In this document: in pieces, positions 1 to 13,027 of the stretch
Layout of the letters: each line of letters starts with the position of its first letter
Numbering within the stretch: position 1 is the stretch's first letter
Assembly (NCBI GenBank): GCA_000727475.1
Contig: KL647289.1
Location: 1,010,642 to 1,074,641, forward strand
Origin: Sarcocystis neurona
Lineage: Eukaryota; Apicomplexa; Conoidasida; Eucoccidiorida; Sarcocystidae
Length of the DNA stretch: 64,000 nt
Direction of reading: 5' to 3'
Position numbers and translations under genes: made by a program
The notes under the pieces: generated by a model
Told to the model about the DNA's origin: nothing
Database searches by the model: none
The model's input: the letters and a program-made list of their open reading frames with translations, nothing else

Positions 1-1854
1 CTTGAACCGCGTTGTTCCTGCTGGTTGTTTTGTCCTGAGCAGCGAGTGAGAGAAACAGCGACCCAAAGCGCAGCCATTCAGATTTATGCGTCAAGAGTTC
101 AGACTCCTCGAAGCCTTTTCTGGAGATTACCCTTCCAGAATGCATGCATACCAGTAGAATCACTCAGGAGCCTGCGAAAGATCGTGGAGAGAAACAAACT
201 GGTCGGCTATCTGCAGACGCTGCCGTTGAGCAGGAACGGATGCGGGACAAACACCAACGAATTACCGTGAACGCAGGAGAAGCCGAGACCTTCCAAAGTG
301 AATACCGGCAGCCACGTTCAATGCATGTGCCAATTACGCGTGAGCGAGAGAATGTTGCCTGCAAAGCACAAAAACATGACGCGAGGGTTGCCAATGACGG
401 CAATGGCATGTCGTCTACTAGCCTACGAAGCTCAACGGCGGAGGCGAACCAGCGCTTGGAAGGCAGTCCTGCAACAAACGGGGCAGGTATGTTCAGGAGT
501 GGCCGCAGCCGCGAATCTCAGTCCTCAAGTTGCCACGTGCGGGAAGAAACAAGATAACTGTGTTCAGGTGTACGTACGATATTAACAGTCGCTGCTGTAG
601 CTATCCTGAAGGATCGACTCAGCAAATGAACGGTATCAGAACGACTCCAGCTGTTGCGTCACGAGGTTTGAAAAAACCTCTACGCGTTCCCGGCTACAGG
701 GCAAAGGTGGAGCTCAGCCACAGATAGTGGCTGGTCGAGCCGCTCCACCGGAACTTTATCGAACCGCTTTTTTGGGACTGACTCAACGGTAGTGCACTTT
801 AGGGCGGAGGAAGGGGAACACAGGCCAGACGGTGCGCGCTAGCATACCTGTCACTGGAAAAGCAGGGCACCCATAATATTTTGTCACTTTTCTGAGGAAG
901 AGACTGTCGCGGGAATTGCAGCGACGTTCGAGGGAACAGCGGCAGCCCGCTCACAAAACACCACAAAACACCACTGTAGCTCCGCTTCCGAACTGCTCCC
1001 TCAGCCCGTTGACTGCGTTTAATCCGTTGAAACATAGGGGGAGCTGAAACTGAAGCCGTCGTATCGCTTGGGATGCTCTGAGGTGGCTTGTAGAATCGTG
1101 TAGCGTGGTTAGCAGTAGTGATGGAGGGAGACAAAGCTGTTTGAGAGACATTTGTCCAGACTCCTCGAGCAGGACATTCGTACGCGTAGAGGGGTAGGCG
1201 CAAGCATATGTATGAGTCGACGTCGGCGAGGTCGTACGTTGATCTTGGTATTCAGGGAGCCAGGAAAATGTACAGGTGAACGCGTAAACAGTTACCCCCA
1301 TGTGTCCCATGGAGCGGGAAAAGCGACGCAGATGTAAAGTCCAGTGCAAAATTGAAGCCTTCATCATTCTGCGTCAGAAATAAGTATCTATGGCCCCGTC
1401 AGAAAGAGTAAAAGCACCTTTGTATAGCGCCGTGAGCGGCAGGGCAGAGGCAGGTAACTCTAGCGTGGATAACTTTTCCCCAGAAACAGCGACTTTTCAT
1501 GTGGTAAAGTGTGTGCGTCATAATTTTACAAGAGCTGCGCCAGTACTAGTGTCGCGTCAACAGAAACCACTATCAGCATAAGTCATAGGCACGCTTGGTT
1601 TGCAGTTCAGGCGCGCCACTCCGTTGTGCTACACGGCGGTGATCAAGAAGCCGACTCGGCCAAAATGCTTAAAGTAGTCAAAAGAAAAAGGGAAGGAATG
1701 TGTAATCGTGGAGGACGACAGCTGTTTAATTTTCAAAAGATAGGCAGACCCACTCTGCTAGTGTCCAGTAGTGCTCTTGCCGTTGTGTCCACATTCACGA
1801 AAATACTGCAGTGAAAGATTGCGACGTCTGCAGGATGTGGGCGAGCTGTTTCGC
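1..1854. other. Mostly unassigned stretch with one weak coding block
   Basis: No recognisable gene. From an ATG at 144 a hydrophilic frame rich in R, E, S and N runs on the + strand. It reaches a good splice donor (GCAG followed by GTATGT) at 488, and in the unspliced sequence it would stop at 557. It may be an exon of an unseen gene, but no partner exon with a fitting phase was found. Nothing convincing was seen from 560 to 1770. Confidence 0.25.
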
Positions 1855-2535
1855 ATGAATGAAGTCTCTGCTGCGGCATGCTGCACTGATGTGAGTGATC
1901 TCACCGTCAATATAGATAAGGGAGCGGACGAAGACAGGCGACAATGTGCTAACTGCGACACACTGTGGCTTCAACGGCGGGTGCAGAAACACTTGCTGCA
2001 GCAGTTGATGGAGGAGCACACAGAGGTTCGCCGTCTTCTGAAGAAACATAAAGAGGAGATGGAACAACTGCTCTTGAGCGCAGATTTGCATGCTTGCGCA
2101 GAAAATGAACAGCAGCTACGCCTTGAGCGACAGCTGTTGCTGGATCTTTACCTATTGCAGGAAGCTCTTGACGGCACCAGTACAGACCGAGGTCTCAACT
2201 ATCCTCCGCATCTACTGGGATCCGCCCGTGCGACTGCAGCTACTGCAACACTCAGACAATCAGTTGCTAGGGTGCAGAGAAGGAAGTTGGTACGAACTAC
2301 GTTTGAACCTGCAACAGCACCAACACCGACCGGAAGCTTTTCAGAAACTGCCCGTGAGCGGCCACGAGAGATCTGCACGGCTTTTCGCGCTCAAGGGAGG
2401 GCCAAGAGTTTTACAGGTCTTGATCCTGTGTGCGTGGTCGCAACACTACGAAGGATGAAGGAAGCAGCAAGCGGCGGGGTGACGTTGCAGAAAGGGGTGC
2501 CCGTTCACCCGTATCTGTCAGTGAAAGGTATGTGA
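1855..2535 (+). CDS. Coiled-coil protein of unknown function, probably one exon of a larger gene
   Basis: Not recognised. The frame is open from before 1855, where the first ATG lies, to a TGA at 2533. Residues roughly 30-105 are charged and leucine-rich, with the heptad spacing of a coiled coil (for example EEHTEVRRLLKKHKEEMEQLL). A CxxC pair (CANC) lies just before. The C-terminal half is basic and rich in A, T and R. A strong donor (AAAG followed by GTATGT) overlaps the stop at 2528, so the exon may be spliced onwards and the TGA may be intronic. Candidate acceptors (tgcag) lie upstream at about 1810 and 1832, so the true start may also be further 5'. No domain or neighbour gives a function. 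Confidence 0.4.
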   Translation: MNEVSAAACCTDVSDLTVNIDKGADEDRRQCANCDTLWLQRRVQKHLLQQLMEEHTEVRRLLKKHKEEMEQLLLSADLHACAENEQQLRLERQLLLDLYLLQEALDGTSTDRGLNYPPHLLGSARATAATATLRQSVARVQRRKLVRTTFEPATAPTPTGSFSETARERPREICTAFRAQGRAKSFTGLDPVCVVATLRRMKEAASGGVTLQKGVPVHPYLSVKGM

Positions 2536-5500
2536 TAAACACTGACAGAGGAAGAGGAAACTCTGGAAGCTCGACCCTCCGTAGAAACGCATATCTGAGA
2601 AACAAATGGGTTTCATCTCCTCAAAAAGGCACAGACGAAATTATGTTGCAGAAGAGTCGGCCGCGAAAGCGAGCTGTGCACTGATAACAATACGACAACT
2701 ATGCTAAGGCGTTATAACACTGCACAATGACCTAAACCGGCATAGCTCCAGAACTAGAACCTGTAGAGAAAAAGCATGCGCTTGCAGGTTTTTGAATAGC
2801 CTTACCTGATTGTTCTGCGCAAAATCTAAATTCACAGCTGGAAGTAGGCATCCACTAGTTAATCCATCTGCGCGAGTAGCTCAGCACATGCGTGGTCGCG
2901 TAAATCGGGCGACAGTAAGCGAAGAAGGTCGTCGTAGAGGGATGGAAAAGCACACTTTAAACGTCCTTCCGTGAGACTTTTCCAATAAAGAAGAGTTGAT
3001 TGTGGGGAAAATTGTTCGTCTGCAACGCCTCGTCTTCGCGGCACATGAAGAACACGTTCAGATCGCTGCCCGTAGTAGGCGGGAGAATTGTTACGCTACG
3101 GTACCTTCAGACTGTCAAGCACCGGAATCCGCACTAGAGGACAAGCACTGCCGTGCACACGTAATTTGTCAGAAGTCCTAGTTCAAGGCGAACAAAAAAC
3201 GGTGCCTCACAATTCGAGGCTTTCAGACGGAGAATTGTTCGATTCAATTCACCTCAGGCATTTGTCGGTTTAGTACGCTGTTCACCTCAGGAGTGACGGC
3301 AGGGGGACTCCGTTGGGATGATCTGGATAGGAAACTTGCTCACCTCCACAATTCACACACTGGCTGTCTACGCTGGAAAAAAACAAACCGAGGAGCTTAC
3401 CTATACGGCAACACTCAGGCAAGCTGCACATTTTTGCTAAACATTTTTCTTCTCTGGAGTCTTGCGGCGGGTGACTCTCGTGCCCTCAGGGGATCTATTT
3501 CCCTGCCGCTCGGGAAGAAAAGCGAGACCAGGTTGGTGCTTGTGGTGTTTTGAAGCTGTGGAAATTCTCACGGGCCACAGGCAGCCTTGCGCAACCAGTG
3601 CCTCTGGTGGACTGCAAGCTCGCACGAGTCGATGACTGTATATCTCTCTCCCCTGTATAAACACAGCCGTTGCACCAAGATAGTCTTGTGTGTCTAGTGA
3701 CATAAGAAAAGGTGATTCGGCATACGGCAGCGTATGTTTGACAAGTGCACACCTGCCTGCACCACCTGGTCGCACCGTTTTTGCTTGGCGCCTGAATGTT
3801 TAGAGAAGTAAGTACCCACGCTAAGGCACGAATGGTGTTGTCGTACGTTCACGGTGGCTGCGTATAGTTATTATACAATAGAGGGCCTTTTCTTCTGTAG
3901 AAGATCCCCGTGCCAAAGGACTGAGATGGGAGCTAGGAATTTTCAGCCGGTACGACACGATCATCTCTGGTGCTTTCAACGTAGCGTACTCGCGTGTAAG
4001 CCTACTTCTGTGTACTCGCTCACATCCGGGTGTCGTCTCGGTCAATCTTCCAGGACTGTACAATTGCGTAAAGCTCATTCCGTCCGTTGCGATTTTCTAT
4101 TAGGTGACACTGTCAGTAGCAGGAGGCAAGCTGCTGGCCCAGCATGACGGGAAAGGAGAAGATTTCAGGAGAATCTGGAACCATGGTGACCGCGGGGACG
4201 TTCTAAAGTTTATGGCTTTTTGCGATGCGAGAATACGAGAGAAGAACAAGTCTTCCGCACACCACTCCCCGGCGCCAAACACGGATCGTCTCAAGTAAAA
4301 TACACCTAGAGGGAGATACATCGTTTTGAACACGGCAAGCCACACCCGGCCTTACACGGGGGGGCGAGTACGCCATAGTCGAGTCGTGGGGTGTGAAGGG
4401 GATCGATGTGTCACGCGACTGCATGCGGGCTTTCTGCTCGCATGAAATTTGGAGTTCATCGACCGCCAGTGCCTTCCGAGCTAACAACCGCCAGGTTGTC
4501 TATGATGCACCGGCTGCCGGATCAGCGTACCTCCGCAGAATACCAATATCTTGACGAAGAAGGAGAACGTTCTGCTGAGGGGCAGAATACGTGTCTTGTC
4601 TTCAGCTGAGAAGTCTGCTGAGCTGGCGGGCTAGCGTCACCTATGCGTCCCGCACATATTATTTCTTTTTGTTATCTACAAAAAGGTGTTCGACGACAAA
4701 GGCTGCAAGGTTCCGGGCGGATGCAACCCTGATGCGTTCACTCTGCAGAGAAGTCCACTGACAACGAGCTGGTCAACGTGTCTGATGAACCTCGTGCGTT
4801 TTATGAGACCCCATCAGTGCGCGGGTAGATGCCTCCTCAAGAACCATCCACTTGGTGGTTCGTTACAGTTTACACTTTTGAGGCAGCCACAGAGGCTTAC
4901 GCCCGCCAACACCGGCCTTGTACTTGTCAGTGTTACTCACACGCTGATAGGACCTTATGCTCTAGTGGTTGTTCTAGCCCCTCTGTGTGAGTCCCTTCGG
5001 GAGCCAGCACCTGAATGCTAAAATACACGCGTGCAAAGAGTGCTGATCAGCCAGGATCTACCCACCACGGCTAGAAAAAACTGAGCTCCGCGGGAGCGTG
5101 AATACGACGAGTTTCATGGAGAAATCGGCTGGTAGGGATTAGGCTGCGCGCGGTGTGTGTCTGTCCCGACCATATGCCTTTCCCGCGTATATTCTAGGTA
5201 GGTGATAATACAAGAAGCTATTCTTGTGCACCTTGTTGCGTACGGTCGCGCGCGGAGATTTGTCTAAAAACATGACGCTGATAATTTTGTCACTTCTCTG
5301 GCATGAATAACGCCTGGCTAAACTTTAGGTGGAGAGATGATCCTGCTTTTCTTTGCAGTGCCGCGCCGGCGGGAGCTTTCCTCGTCTGATCTGTTGATTG
5401 TAGTGCGGGAAATATGTGAGATTCGCAAAAAGGTTCACGATAAAGAGATGCATCGCATTAGGTTTCTCCACAATCTGCTCTATGTTGCCCCCGACATCCC

Positions 5501-8260
5501 CCACCTTTCTACTTGAAGGCGTCTTCCGACTCCGCTGCGACGTATAAGGCACCTGCACACATGGGGTCAAGGCATTTTAATGACGATGTTAGCGTGTCTG
5601 TAATATGAAAGCTTGCGTGGGTCTTTTCTTCTGAGAAGTCAGGATGAACCAGACGAAGCCTAGCCTTTTGGACAGATGCGTGCTCCCCCCCCGATTCGCG
5701 CCAAAAGATTACTCAGGGAGCAACAGGTCAAGGTGTCTTTCAAGCTGTGGAAGCTTTTAGATAAGCAGTGTCCGTTTCAGGTGTGTGAGGTGTGCTTAGG
5801 CATATTGTATACGTATGGCTCACTTGGGAAGAAAGTCACGGGTGCGGCTCAAGTCAGGTGACTTTTCTCCGGAAAACGCCTGACTGTAGGCGCAAGCAGG
5901 TATTGTTTGGAAAGTGTGAAGTATACGCGTATCATGTTTGTATCCTTTGCATGGCTAAAGAGTCCCCTCTTGCATTCGTCAGTCCGCCAGTAAGTCTTTT
6001 TGTCGAATCCAGTGCCTTGCGATAGCCTGGATGGGGAGAAGCCCGCCACGGGGAGTATACTCAGGAAAGGGGGGCTGCGCTACGGTATGGCTCGCACGAT
6101 ATAAGGATAGAAGTACTCGTAAAAACGAGTGCAGTCACGTTGTTTGAAAGGCGCTAGGAAGTCCGTTCTTAGAGGTGTCAAACACTTGACGTACGCGGAG
6201 GCTTGCGCATTTCCAAGGCCAAAACTGCCACGCATAGCAGCAAGTGTTGTAGGAATAAAGTGTAAACAAGGGTGAACGTACCCAAATGCTATTCCGGTAC
6301 GTACACAAAGCTGAGACTGCAGTCGAGTGCCCTTAATGCTAGCGTGCACGTCCAAGTTACCTCGTTGCTTTACTAGAATGCGCTCCACCGTATAGCCGAC
6401 CAGTTTAAAGCACCCAAGTTTATAATAAGCAAAGGTGCAGTACCCAACCTCCACCGGCGGGATGTGGTATGCCAGCACTTTCACACACGACTTCAAAAGC
6501 CTTCCACGACATGACGATACACTGACGACAGCTTTACTAGGCCAACTGCACGCGTGGGTACACAGGGTTGCTGTGACAACCCAGCTGCGAGTAGGGGCGG
6601 ACTGCAGGTTAGCGGAGAGTGTCGACTCTTCAGTACGCGCTGAAAACCAAATTACAGTTCACGCTAATAGCGGATGCAGTGTCGCGCTGCGAAGTAGTAG
6701 CGGCGCAGCGGCGCTGTTGTTCACGTTTGCGGAAACGCAGTATTTGAGAAAATCTTGAACCGCCAGAGCACAACTGGCTTTTTTGCCGCGTCCACTTAGG
6801 GTGGTACAGGAAGAAAGGTGACTCAGCAATGGCAGATACTGCATTTGCAGGTAAACTCCGAAACGATACCTTGTCAGCGAAATAAGCAACGATCCATGTG
6901 CAGAGCCACCGGTCACCCCCGTCATAACTACAGCAACGTCCGATGCTCAGCCAGCTTTGCGTCAGTCTACGAAGAGAAAATGGTAGCGCTTCGGCTCGTC
7001 AGGCGAACGCAACGAGCGCGCGTTCACCTTACGGATCTTCAGCACGTCCGCTTTCATGCGAGTTACAACATAGTTCTATTACACGAACTCCTGCAAACCA
7101 CAGAAGCGGGCGGTAAACAGAACACTCTATCCCACCTACAGATACGCCGACACAATCCTGAAAAATGTCACTGAGAACACCGAAGTCTAGAGGTTCCGCA
7201 CTCTGCACGTGAATGTACATATATGTACGTATATGTGTATATACATATATGTATATATATATATATGTACGCGCACGCGTTGAGCGCGTGGTCCTACAGT
7301 TCAAACAAGACCGGTATACGTGCGGGAGTCTGCAACGTGACTCGATTAATCCAGTAAGCAACGCGCCTGTTTAGGGTAGTGTCCCGCCTACTCACACGCA
7401 CAACATCATATCAAAAAGCGTCAATCAAACCAACCCATGGAGAACACGATCAGACAGCAGACGAGGACCTGTTGTGTAGAACCTGCTTCAGCTGTTTCAG
7501 GTAAGTCCCTCGCTCTTCTCTAAGAGACGTGGATTTTCCCTTGCAGCTCGCCTTCTGCTCTTTCCTTTCGTTCTTCGCGAGCCGATCGTATGTGCCAAAA
7601 GACGCGGTTGACACCTGAGCTCTGAAAAACGCAACAGATATATTGGCCACAAAAGTGGAATACACAATTTACAAACACTGTGCAACCCCGAAATGAAGAC
7701 ACCACGTGTGTGTCGGCTGCCGTGGTGCGCGTGACACGTGCGAACCGCCTGCGACCCCCCCCCAGGAAACAGTACTTGCATCTGCATGAATGCGAGTACG
7801 CATCCGCCTCTTTCATATGAGCAACAGGACAGACATCCAAGGCACTGAAGCTGCACACTACTTATGCTCGACGTAGACGGATGCGGACGAAAATATCGTT
7901 AAAAAAATTTAGCACTCGACATCACCTGCACCCACTACTGACGAGTATACTACGTTGAGAGATGGACGGGGGACATACGCAGGCACCTGCACTGTCAACT
8001 GTTTTCCACCTCTTCTGGAGGCACTAGTACTTTTAAGCCACAATGTTGGCTCTGTAGAGCCGGCAGATGGTTCTGTATACGTGGGCGCTGTAGCACTCTT
8101 GAGTCTGCTTCTTAACGCTCTTGCCCTACAGACATCTGTAATACTATTAACATCCAACACATCCGGCAGCGGTGCGATGGCTAGACGCAACGAGCGGGCG
8201 TGTACCTCCAGGCTAACTTTCAACGTGAGTAGTACGCTGCCACTGTTCAACTGTGAGCTC
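2536..8260. other. Gene-poor region
   Basis: No frame of convincing length or recognisable content on either strand. The longest reading frames (for example 6080-6496 on the minus strand, 138 codons) resemble no family I know and lack splice context. The region contains a (TA)-rich microsatellite at 7214-7276. Short exons of unknown genes could be hidden here. Confidence 0.5.
7214..7276. repeat. TA/TG-rich microsatellite
   Basis: Alternating purine-pyrimidine run of gtacatata, tatgtgtatata and an uninterrupted tatatatatata tract, ending in gtacgcgcacgcg. Simple-sequence repeat in non-coding DNA. Confidence 0.9.
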
Positions 8261-10039
8261 TCACCGCCCCAAAACTTCTTTAAGTTCCTCTCGGGTTTGA
8301 CCCCGGTGCTTCTTCTGTGCCGAGAGCTTGCTCTTTGAAGGGGTCTCGCCCTTGCCACCGCCGCTCCTGCCTACTACTGCAAGAACACCCGGGGGTAGCC
8401 GTTTTCCTTTCGTTTGAGCTTCGAGCTGGCTGCGCACCTCGCGCAGCTTCTGCTTCGCTGAACGCAGCTTACGCGAAGCGAAAGGGTCCACGTCGTGTCC
8501 CTCTGGGTTCTGTCCCCCCTCGCGCTGCTTCCCCGCCTGGTCAGAACCACCTTTGCGCAGCTCCTTCTTCACGCGTCTGCCGAGTTTCATAATGCCACGA
8601 GCGTGCCCTACTCTTCCCAGGTAAGTCGACTTTTCGGGGACTTCGACGACTCCGGCGGAAGTGTGAGCGGCTTCTTCGCGCGCGTGCGCACTACGAGCTC
8701 CCCAACGTGGGACCCAATCCCGGGCAACGTCACTCCATACAAGCCGGCTACGTCGCCGCTTTGTTATGCCCTTTGCCCGTGCGAAAGCTTGCCAGCGAGT
8801 CTCTGTCAAGCGCCGCGACGGCCACTGTATTCGCAGTGTCAACAACAGGAACGCACGCGAACGTGGAGAACGCTTGCGACAAAACTTCTACACCGTTTAA
8901 CGGCTGGATACGAGTACAGCGACTCCCGCGGGCGCGGAGACGCAGGCGTACCTCATCTAGATCACATACCAATTTAGGTGCAACACCCTACGTACCCGTG
9001 TGAGCACCGGTCCACCAATGCTACAGACGTCAGCACGCACCTCCACATCCTGGCAAAACAGTCACGCAGAAAGGCATTCAGACGTAAAGTAACTTCGGCC
9101 GGCACAGACATCATCGAGAGGGCACCTTTCAAAAGCGGTGATCCACGAAAAAACAAAAATGGCAATTTGGATAAAAGCCGTGCAGACACGATCGTGGAAC
9201 GTGCCGTGGGAGGGGCAGGCGGCGCGGAGGCGCACAAAGAAACGACGGGCATCCAGTGGCATCGCCAGTTGTGTTGCGTGACAACAGTCGTACTGGTGGC
9301 TGTACAACAGCCAGTCTGCTGCTCTGTTTGTTCCAATCAGGCGACTTAAAAACTGATGTGCAGCTGATACCTCAGACGACGCGCATTCGGGCACGGACAA
9401 GAGGGGTGCAAAAATTTGAGCATGTTTGCACTTTGTAAAAGACTCAGGTGCAGCGGTCAAGTACGAAAGAAGAAAACGTGGACCCCCAGAACCACTGACG
9501 AGCCCTTTACTGGATGACAACTGGAGTATACAAGAGAAATACGTCAACAAGAGAAATACGTCAACTGGAGAACGCTTGTAACGTGGATTAAGAGAGACAT
9601 CACTGTGCACTGGCCGTGCCTGACTGTTTGGAACGTCATGTGCATACTGACAGGTCGAGCGTACGTGTCTGACTGCACGTGACGGGAGATAACCAGATTC
9701 GTCTGAAATCGTCGCCAAAACAAAGCGGAAAGCTTTTTCCGTCGGAAAAATGTAAGGATACGCCGCGTATTCCCGAAACTGATTATCAATGAGGGTGCAA
9801 GAAGTGTTCTTAGAGACTGTCTTCTTGGTTTTTCGACAAGAAAAGGGCCGTTGTCATAGCGAAGCGAACGTAGTGGCAGCGCAAGACACCTTACCGGATG
9901 CATGCGCGGCAAGACAAAACAGGAGTTCTTGGGAGGGGGCGGGAGGTTTACGTACACTCCGTTCTCTGATTCTAAGCGTGGCAGTTGGCACGCTTCCCAA
10001 ACAACTGCTTCCGCATTCCTTCTAGTCATTTGCTGGAGT
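8261..10039 (-). CDS. RRS1: Ribosome biogenesis regulatory protein RRS1 (5' end incomplete)
   Basis: RRS1 is a nucleolar factor that, with RPF2, brings 5S RNP into the pre-60S ribosome. Two exons were read on the minus strand: 10039-9895 and 8824-8261, separated by a 1070-bp intron (GTAAGG...aatacag, phase 0). Exon 1 encodes the segment RRNAEAVVWEACQLPRLESE followed by LPPPP, matching the RRS1 helix and proline-rich linker. Exon 2 carries the family hallmark TRWQAFARAKGITKRRRSRL followed by WVPRWG, then DPF and a basic tail ending at a stop at 8261. Exon 1 starts at a ctctgcag acceptor (10040), so an upstream exon with the DLGNL-type N-terminus is expected. I did not find it, although an in-frame ATG occurs at 10029. 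The exon 2 assignment is firm; the 5' structure is inferred. The gene is divergent from the XRN gene. Confidence 0.85.
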
Positions 10040-12330
10040 CTGCAGAGCACACCACCAGAAGACACCCAAGAATCGCAGCGCAACACGGCGCAGCGGCGTT
10101 ATTCGCAAAAATAATCCACACGCTCCTTGATCCACAAGTAGATACATTGGGTATCACATTCGCCTGCCGACCCTGTAGCGGGGGAGGTACCAGCAAAAAC
10201 TCACTACAAATGACTTGTATATACGTGGCCGCTCGAGACGACGCACCCTTTCTCTAAGGCTGACCCGTAGGGTCTAATCAAAAATGTACCACCTGGAAGA
10301 CACGCTGCACTCCGTATGAGGGAAAACGTTTTATCTCCACCAGCGTCGGCATTCGGGTGGCGTCACAAAAAGGCGTCGTCCCTCAGCTTTACGCGAACAG
10401 TACTTTAAGAGAACACGAACCCCGTGGAGCGGAGTAGGCGCTGTGTACGCATACGTGAATGAGTTAACCGTGTTTTGGTGCTCCACTCAGCCGCGTATAT
10501 TTGTCCTTCCACGTCAGACGACTACTGCGTGAGCAGGTGGACGGGTGTATATGATGTATGCAGGCAGAATGCCGATCCTCCTGCCGCACACACTTTCACC
10601 AGCCAGTTGGGTCACCTCTTCAACAAGTGAAAGCGCAAGTAGGCACGGCAACAAACCTCCGCCTACAGCTGCTGCGTTGCCAGACTCTATTGTCTCCAGA
10701 CAGTGTTCGGCAAATCCGCCAGCATACGCTGTCGCTGCACGGCGCGGAGAATATTTTTGCCGCGCAACAGGAATGCACGTCACATGCCACAACTACAGGG
10801 TGAGTTTCGGCAAGTGCCACGCGCGCCCACGAGTCCTCACGCGAGAGTCACTACGGAAACGCCGTTCAGAATCGACAGCCCCACCGCACGGCTGCAGACA
10901 CAGTAACGCGGACGTGCAGTGAAGACCAAATGGGCTGCCTGACTTTCCCGTACTCGGATTGTCCAGAGACCGGCGTACAATCGACAGCTACAAGAGCGTG
11001 CAAGTATACAGCCAAGTGATTATTGTTTCCGCCGGATTCTTGAATGTCTCCCGCGTGCACACTCTCATCCTCAGCAGGACCAGCGGCTGCAGGTCTCTTC
11101 GCGCTGCAGACACGTACCACACAGCGGCACCCATGGCAAAACAGTCGTCCTAGTGCGCGCGTAAAGCTTCCACGCTCCAGGTGTGCGATACAGGAACGCG
11201 ACTTCGTCGAAGAAGTCAAGCTTTCCGGGAGTGCAAAAGTGGTCTCAGAGCACACTAAGTAGCACGAGGTCAATATTCAAAAAGGCGTGTGAGAGCTCTC
11301 ACACCGACCTCGGTGTGTCGGAAACCACCTCAGACGGTTGAGTCGGTGGAGAGTAAGGTGGTACAGAAGAAACAGCGACGACCAGGAGAGATAAGCACCT
11401 TCAGCTAACGCAATCACAACGCGGACCAGCCTTGTTGCCGCAGCTGGATGCTACAACAACAGGCATGGTCTGATCGCCGGCTTACAATACCTACTAACCA
11501 TCAATGCAGTGCTGACACGGGTTGCTGCCAACTGCTCTATGTGCCTTCCGGGAACTGCCTGTTCAAAGCCAACAGATTCAGCAGAAGCGCCAACGGAGAT
11601 CCGCCTCGTAGAAGAGGTGCTTATCACCAGCAGAACGGCGACGTGATCGAGTTCGACGCTACGTCCAAGGTGTTTATGTACGGGTACAACCCCAGGGCAA
11701 CCGCGCCTCCTAACGTTCGGAGCGGACATACCAGCTGTTGGATGCGTACGAACCACTGCGGCGGTCAACACCTTCTTTCGGGCAACAGTAGGCAAATAAA
11801 CCTCGCACGGGTCATAACGGGGCGCTTACTGTAAGGAAGAACCCGCCATGGCAGAGAGGAGTTGCTCCTTCCCAAGGGTGAGAAATAAAGCAATGTGATT
11901 CCGGAAAGTGGCAAAAGACGTCCTGCAGACCCTACATGCAGCGCGGCTGGTTATTCAGGATCTGCTACCTGCAGTGGATCCGCTCCTGCTGCTGTCACCG
12001 TCGCTCTAGTGCCGCGGGCTACCACCACAGGCTCCGAAAACACGACGGCGCAGTCAAAGATTGATAGGTTACACTTATAGGACGGGGCCCTGAAACCACT
12101 CAAGCGTCGCGACTTGCAAAAAGCGCAATGTCGTTTTATATTTTTATCGAGGACCCCGTGCATGCATGCAGTCGGGGCTGCGGCGTCGCGGAAAAGACTC
12201 GTAGACACCCTCTAGCTATCACAATATTGTCAGGCCCGCAGAGTGTAGCAGTGCTCGCCGCGCTTCGGAAGCCTCCTCAATACACTCAGCGTCCTGCACC
12301 GGCAGTGGACCGGTTCCGTCTGAGCGAGTT
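10040..12330. other. Unassigned region upstream of RRS1
   Basis: No gene recognised. It probably contains the missing first RRS1 exon (the required donor is phase 2). A 128-codon ATG frame at 11448-11834 (+) resembles nothing known and is opposed by an open minus frame of similar length, so it was not called. Confidence 0.4.
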
Positions 12331-12331
12331 T

Positions 12332-13027
12332 TCACGGATTTCTTGAGTTTTCCTCCACACTAGGGGGGCACCCCAGCGCAGCGCCGTGAGGCGACATTCG
12401 TCGACTCATTGTCACCCATAGCTGCTGCACGTTGTTTGCAGGAGACGCAGCGCTGGTGCACACGAAGAGCCGCGTTGCAACAACATGAAGAGTAGACTTC
12501 GAAAGAATCGCCGAAAGTCGACAAGACCGCTGCCCACGACTACCTCTTACTGTCGAAAATAGCTTGTCTAGTATAGTAAACAGATCCATTCGGCAGCGCA
12601 CGACGTGCGTCCAGATTCAGCGCAAGAGCGCGTGCGTAACCGCAGCCGTAACCGTCCTTCCCGGAAACGAAGGACGGCAGAAAAACCGTTGTCTGGGACG
12701 CAGCTGGTGAGGCTAGGCAGCAGATGAACTTCTCTACCATTTCAACCGCAAGCGGAGGGTCAACGGTCGATCGGACAGCGAACAACCGCAGAAGACACCG
12801 TACCAGGGACAGACACTAGTCCCTCATCAACTGCGACGGGAGGGAATGAAATCCAAAAGTTTGCCATATACGACTACAACTGTGTTTTGGGGACCTCTTT
12901 TCTGAGAGGAAGTGCAACGGTTCTTTCCCCCCTTCTCCGCCGCTTCACGAGAAGAAACTGCAGTCTTAATGATCGCTGTTTTGCCGCACACCAGGCGTAT
13001 TGCGCCGTTGGAGGCAAGCGTGTGCAC
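12332..13027 (-). CDS. Candidate exons of an unidentified spliced gene
   Basis: Not recognised. Three stretches on the minus strand read like protein. Block 13027-12830 contains GAIRLVCGKTAIIKTAVSSR and ends near TVVVVYGKLLDFIP. Block 12785-12551 contains TTVFLPSFVSGKDGYGCGYA and then NGSVYYTRQAIFD, and ends at a good donor (GACA followed by GTAAGA). A third block lies below 12480 after a caccag acceptor. I could not join them with consistent phases. Composition (ordered hydrophobic and polar residues, few low-complexity runs) is unlike the surrounding frames, which is the main reason to list it. It could still be chance. Confidence 0.25.

Noticed and set aside
3232..3250. Stem with a TTCGATT loop resembling a tRNA T-arm
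   Set aside because: No matching acceptor stem, D-arm or anticodon arm lies in the preceding 60 bases.
6080..6496. 138-codon minus frame
   Set aside because: No recognisable features, no splice context, and length within what chance allows in this sequence.
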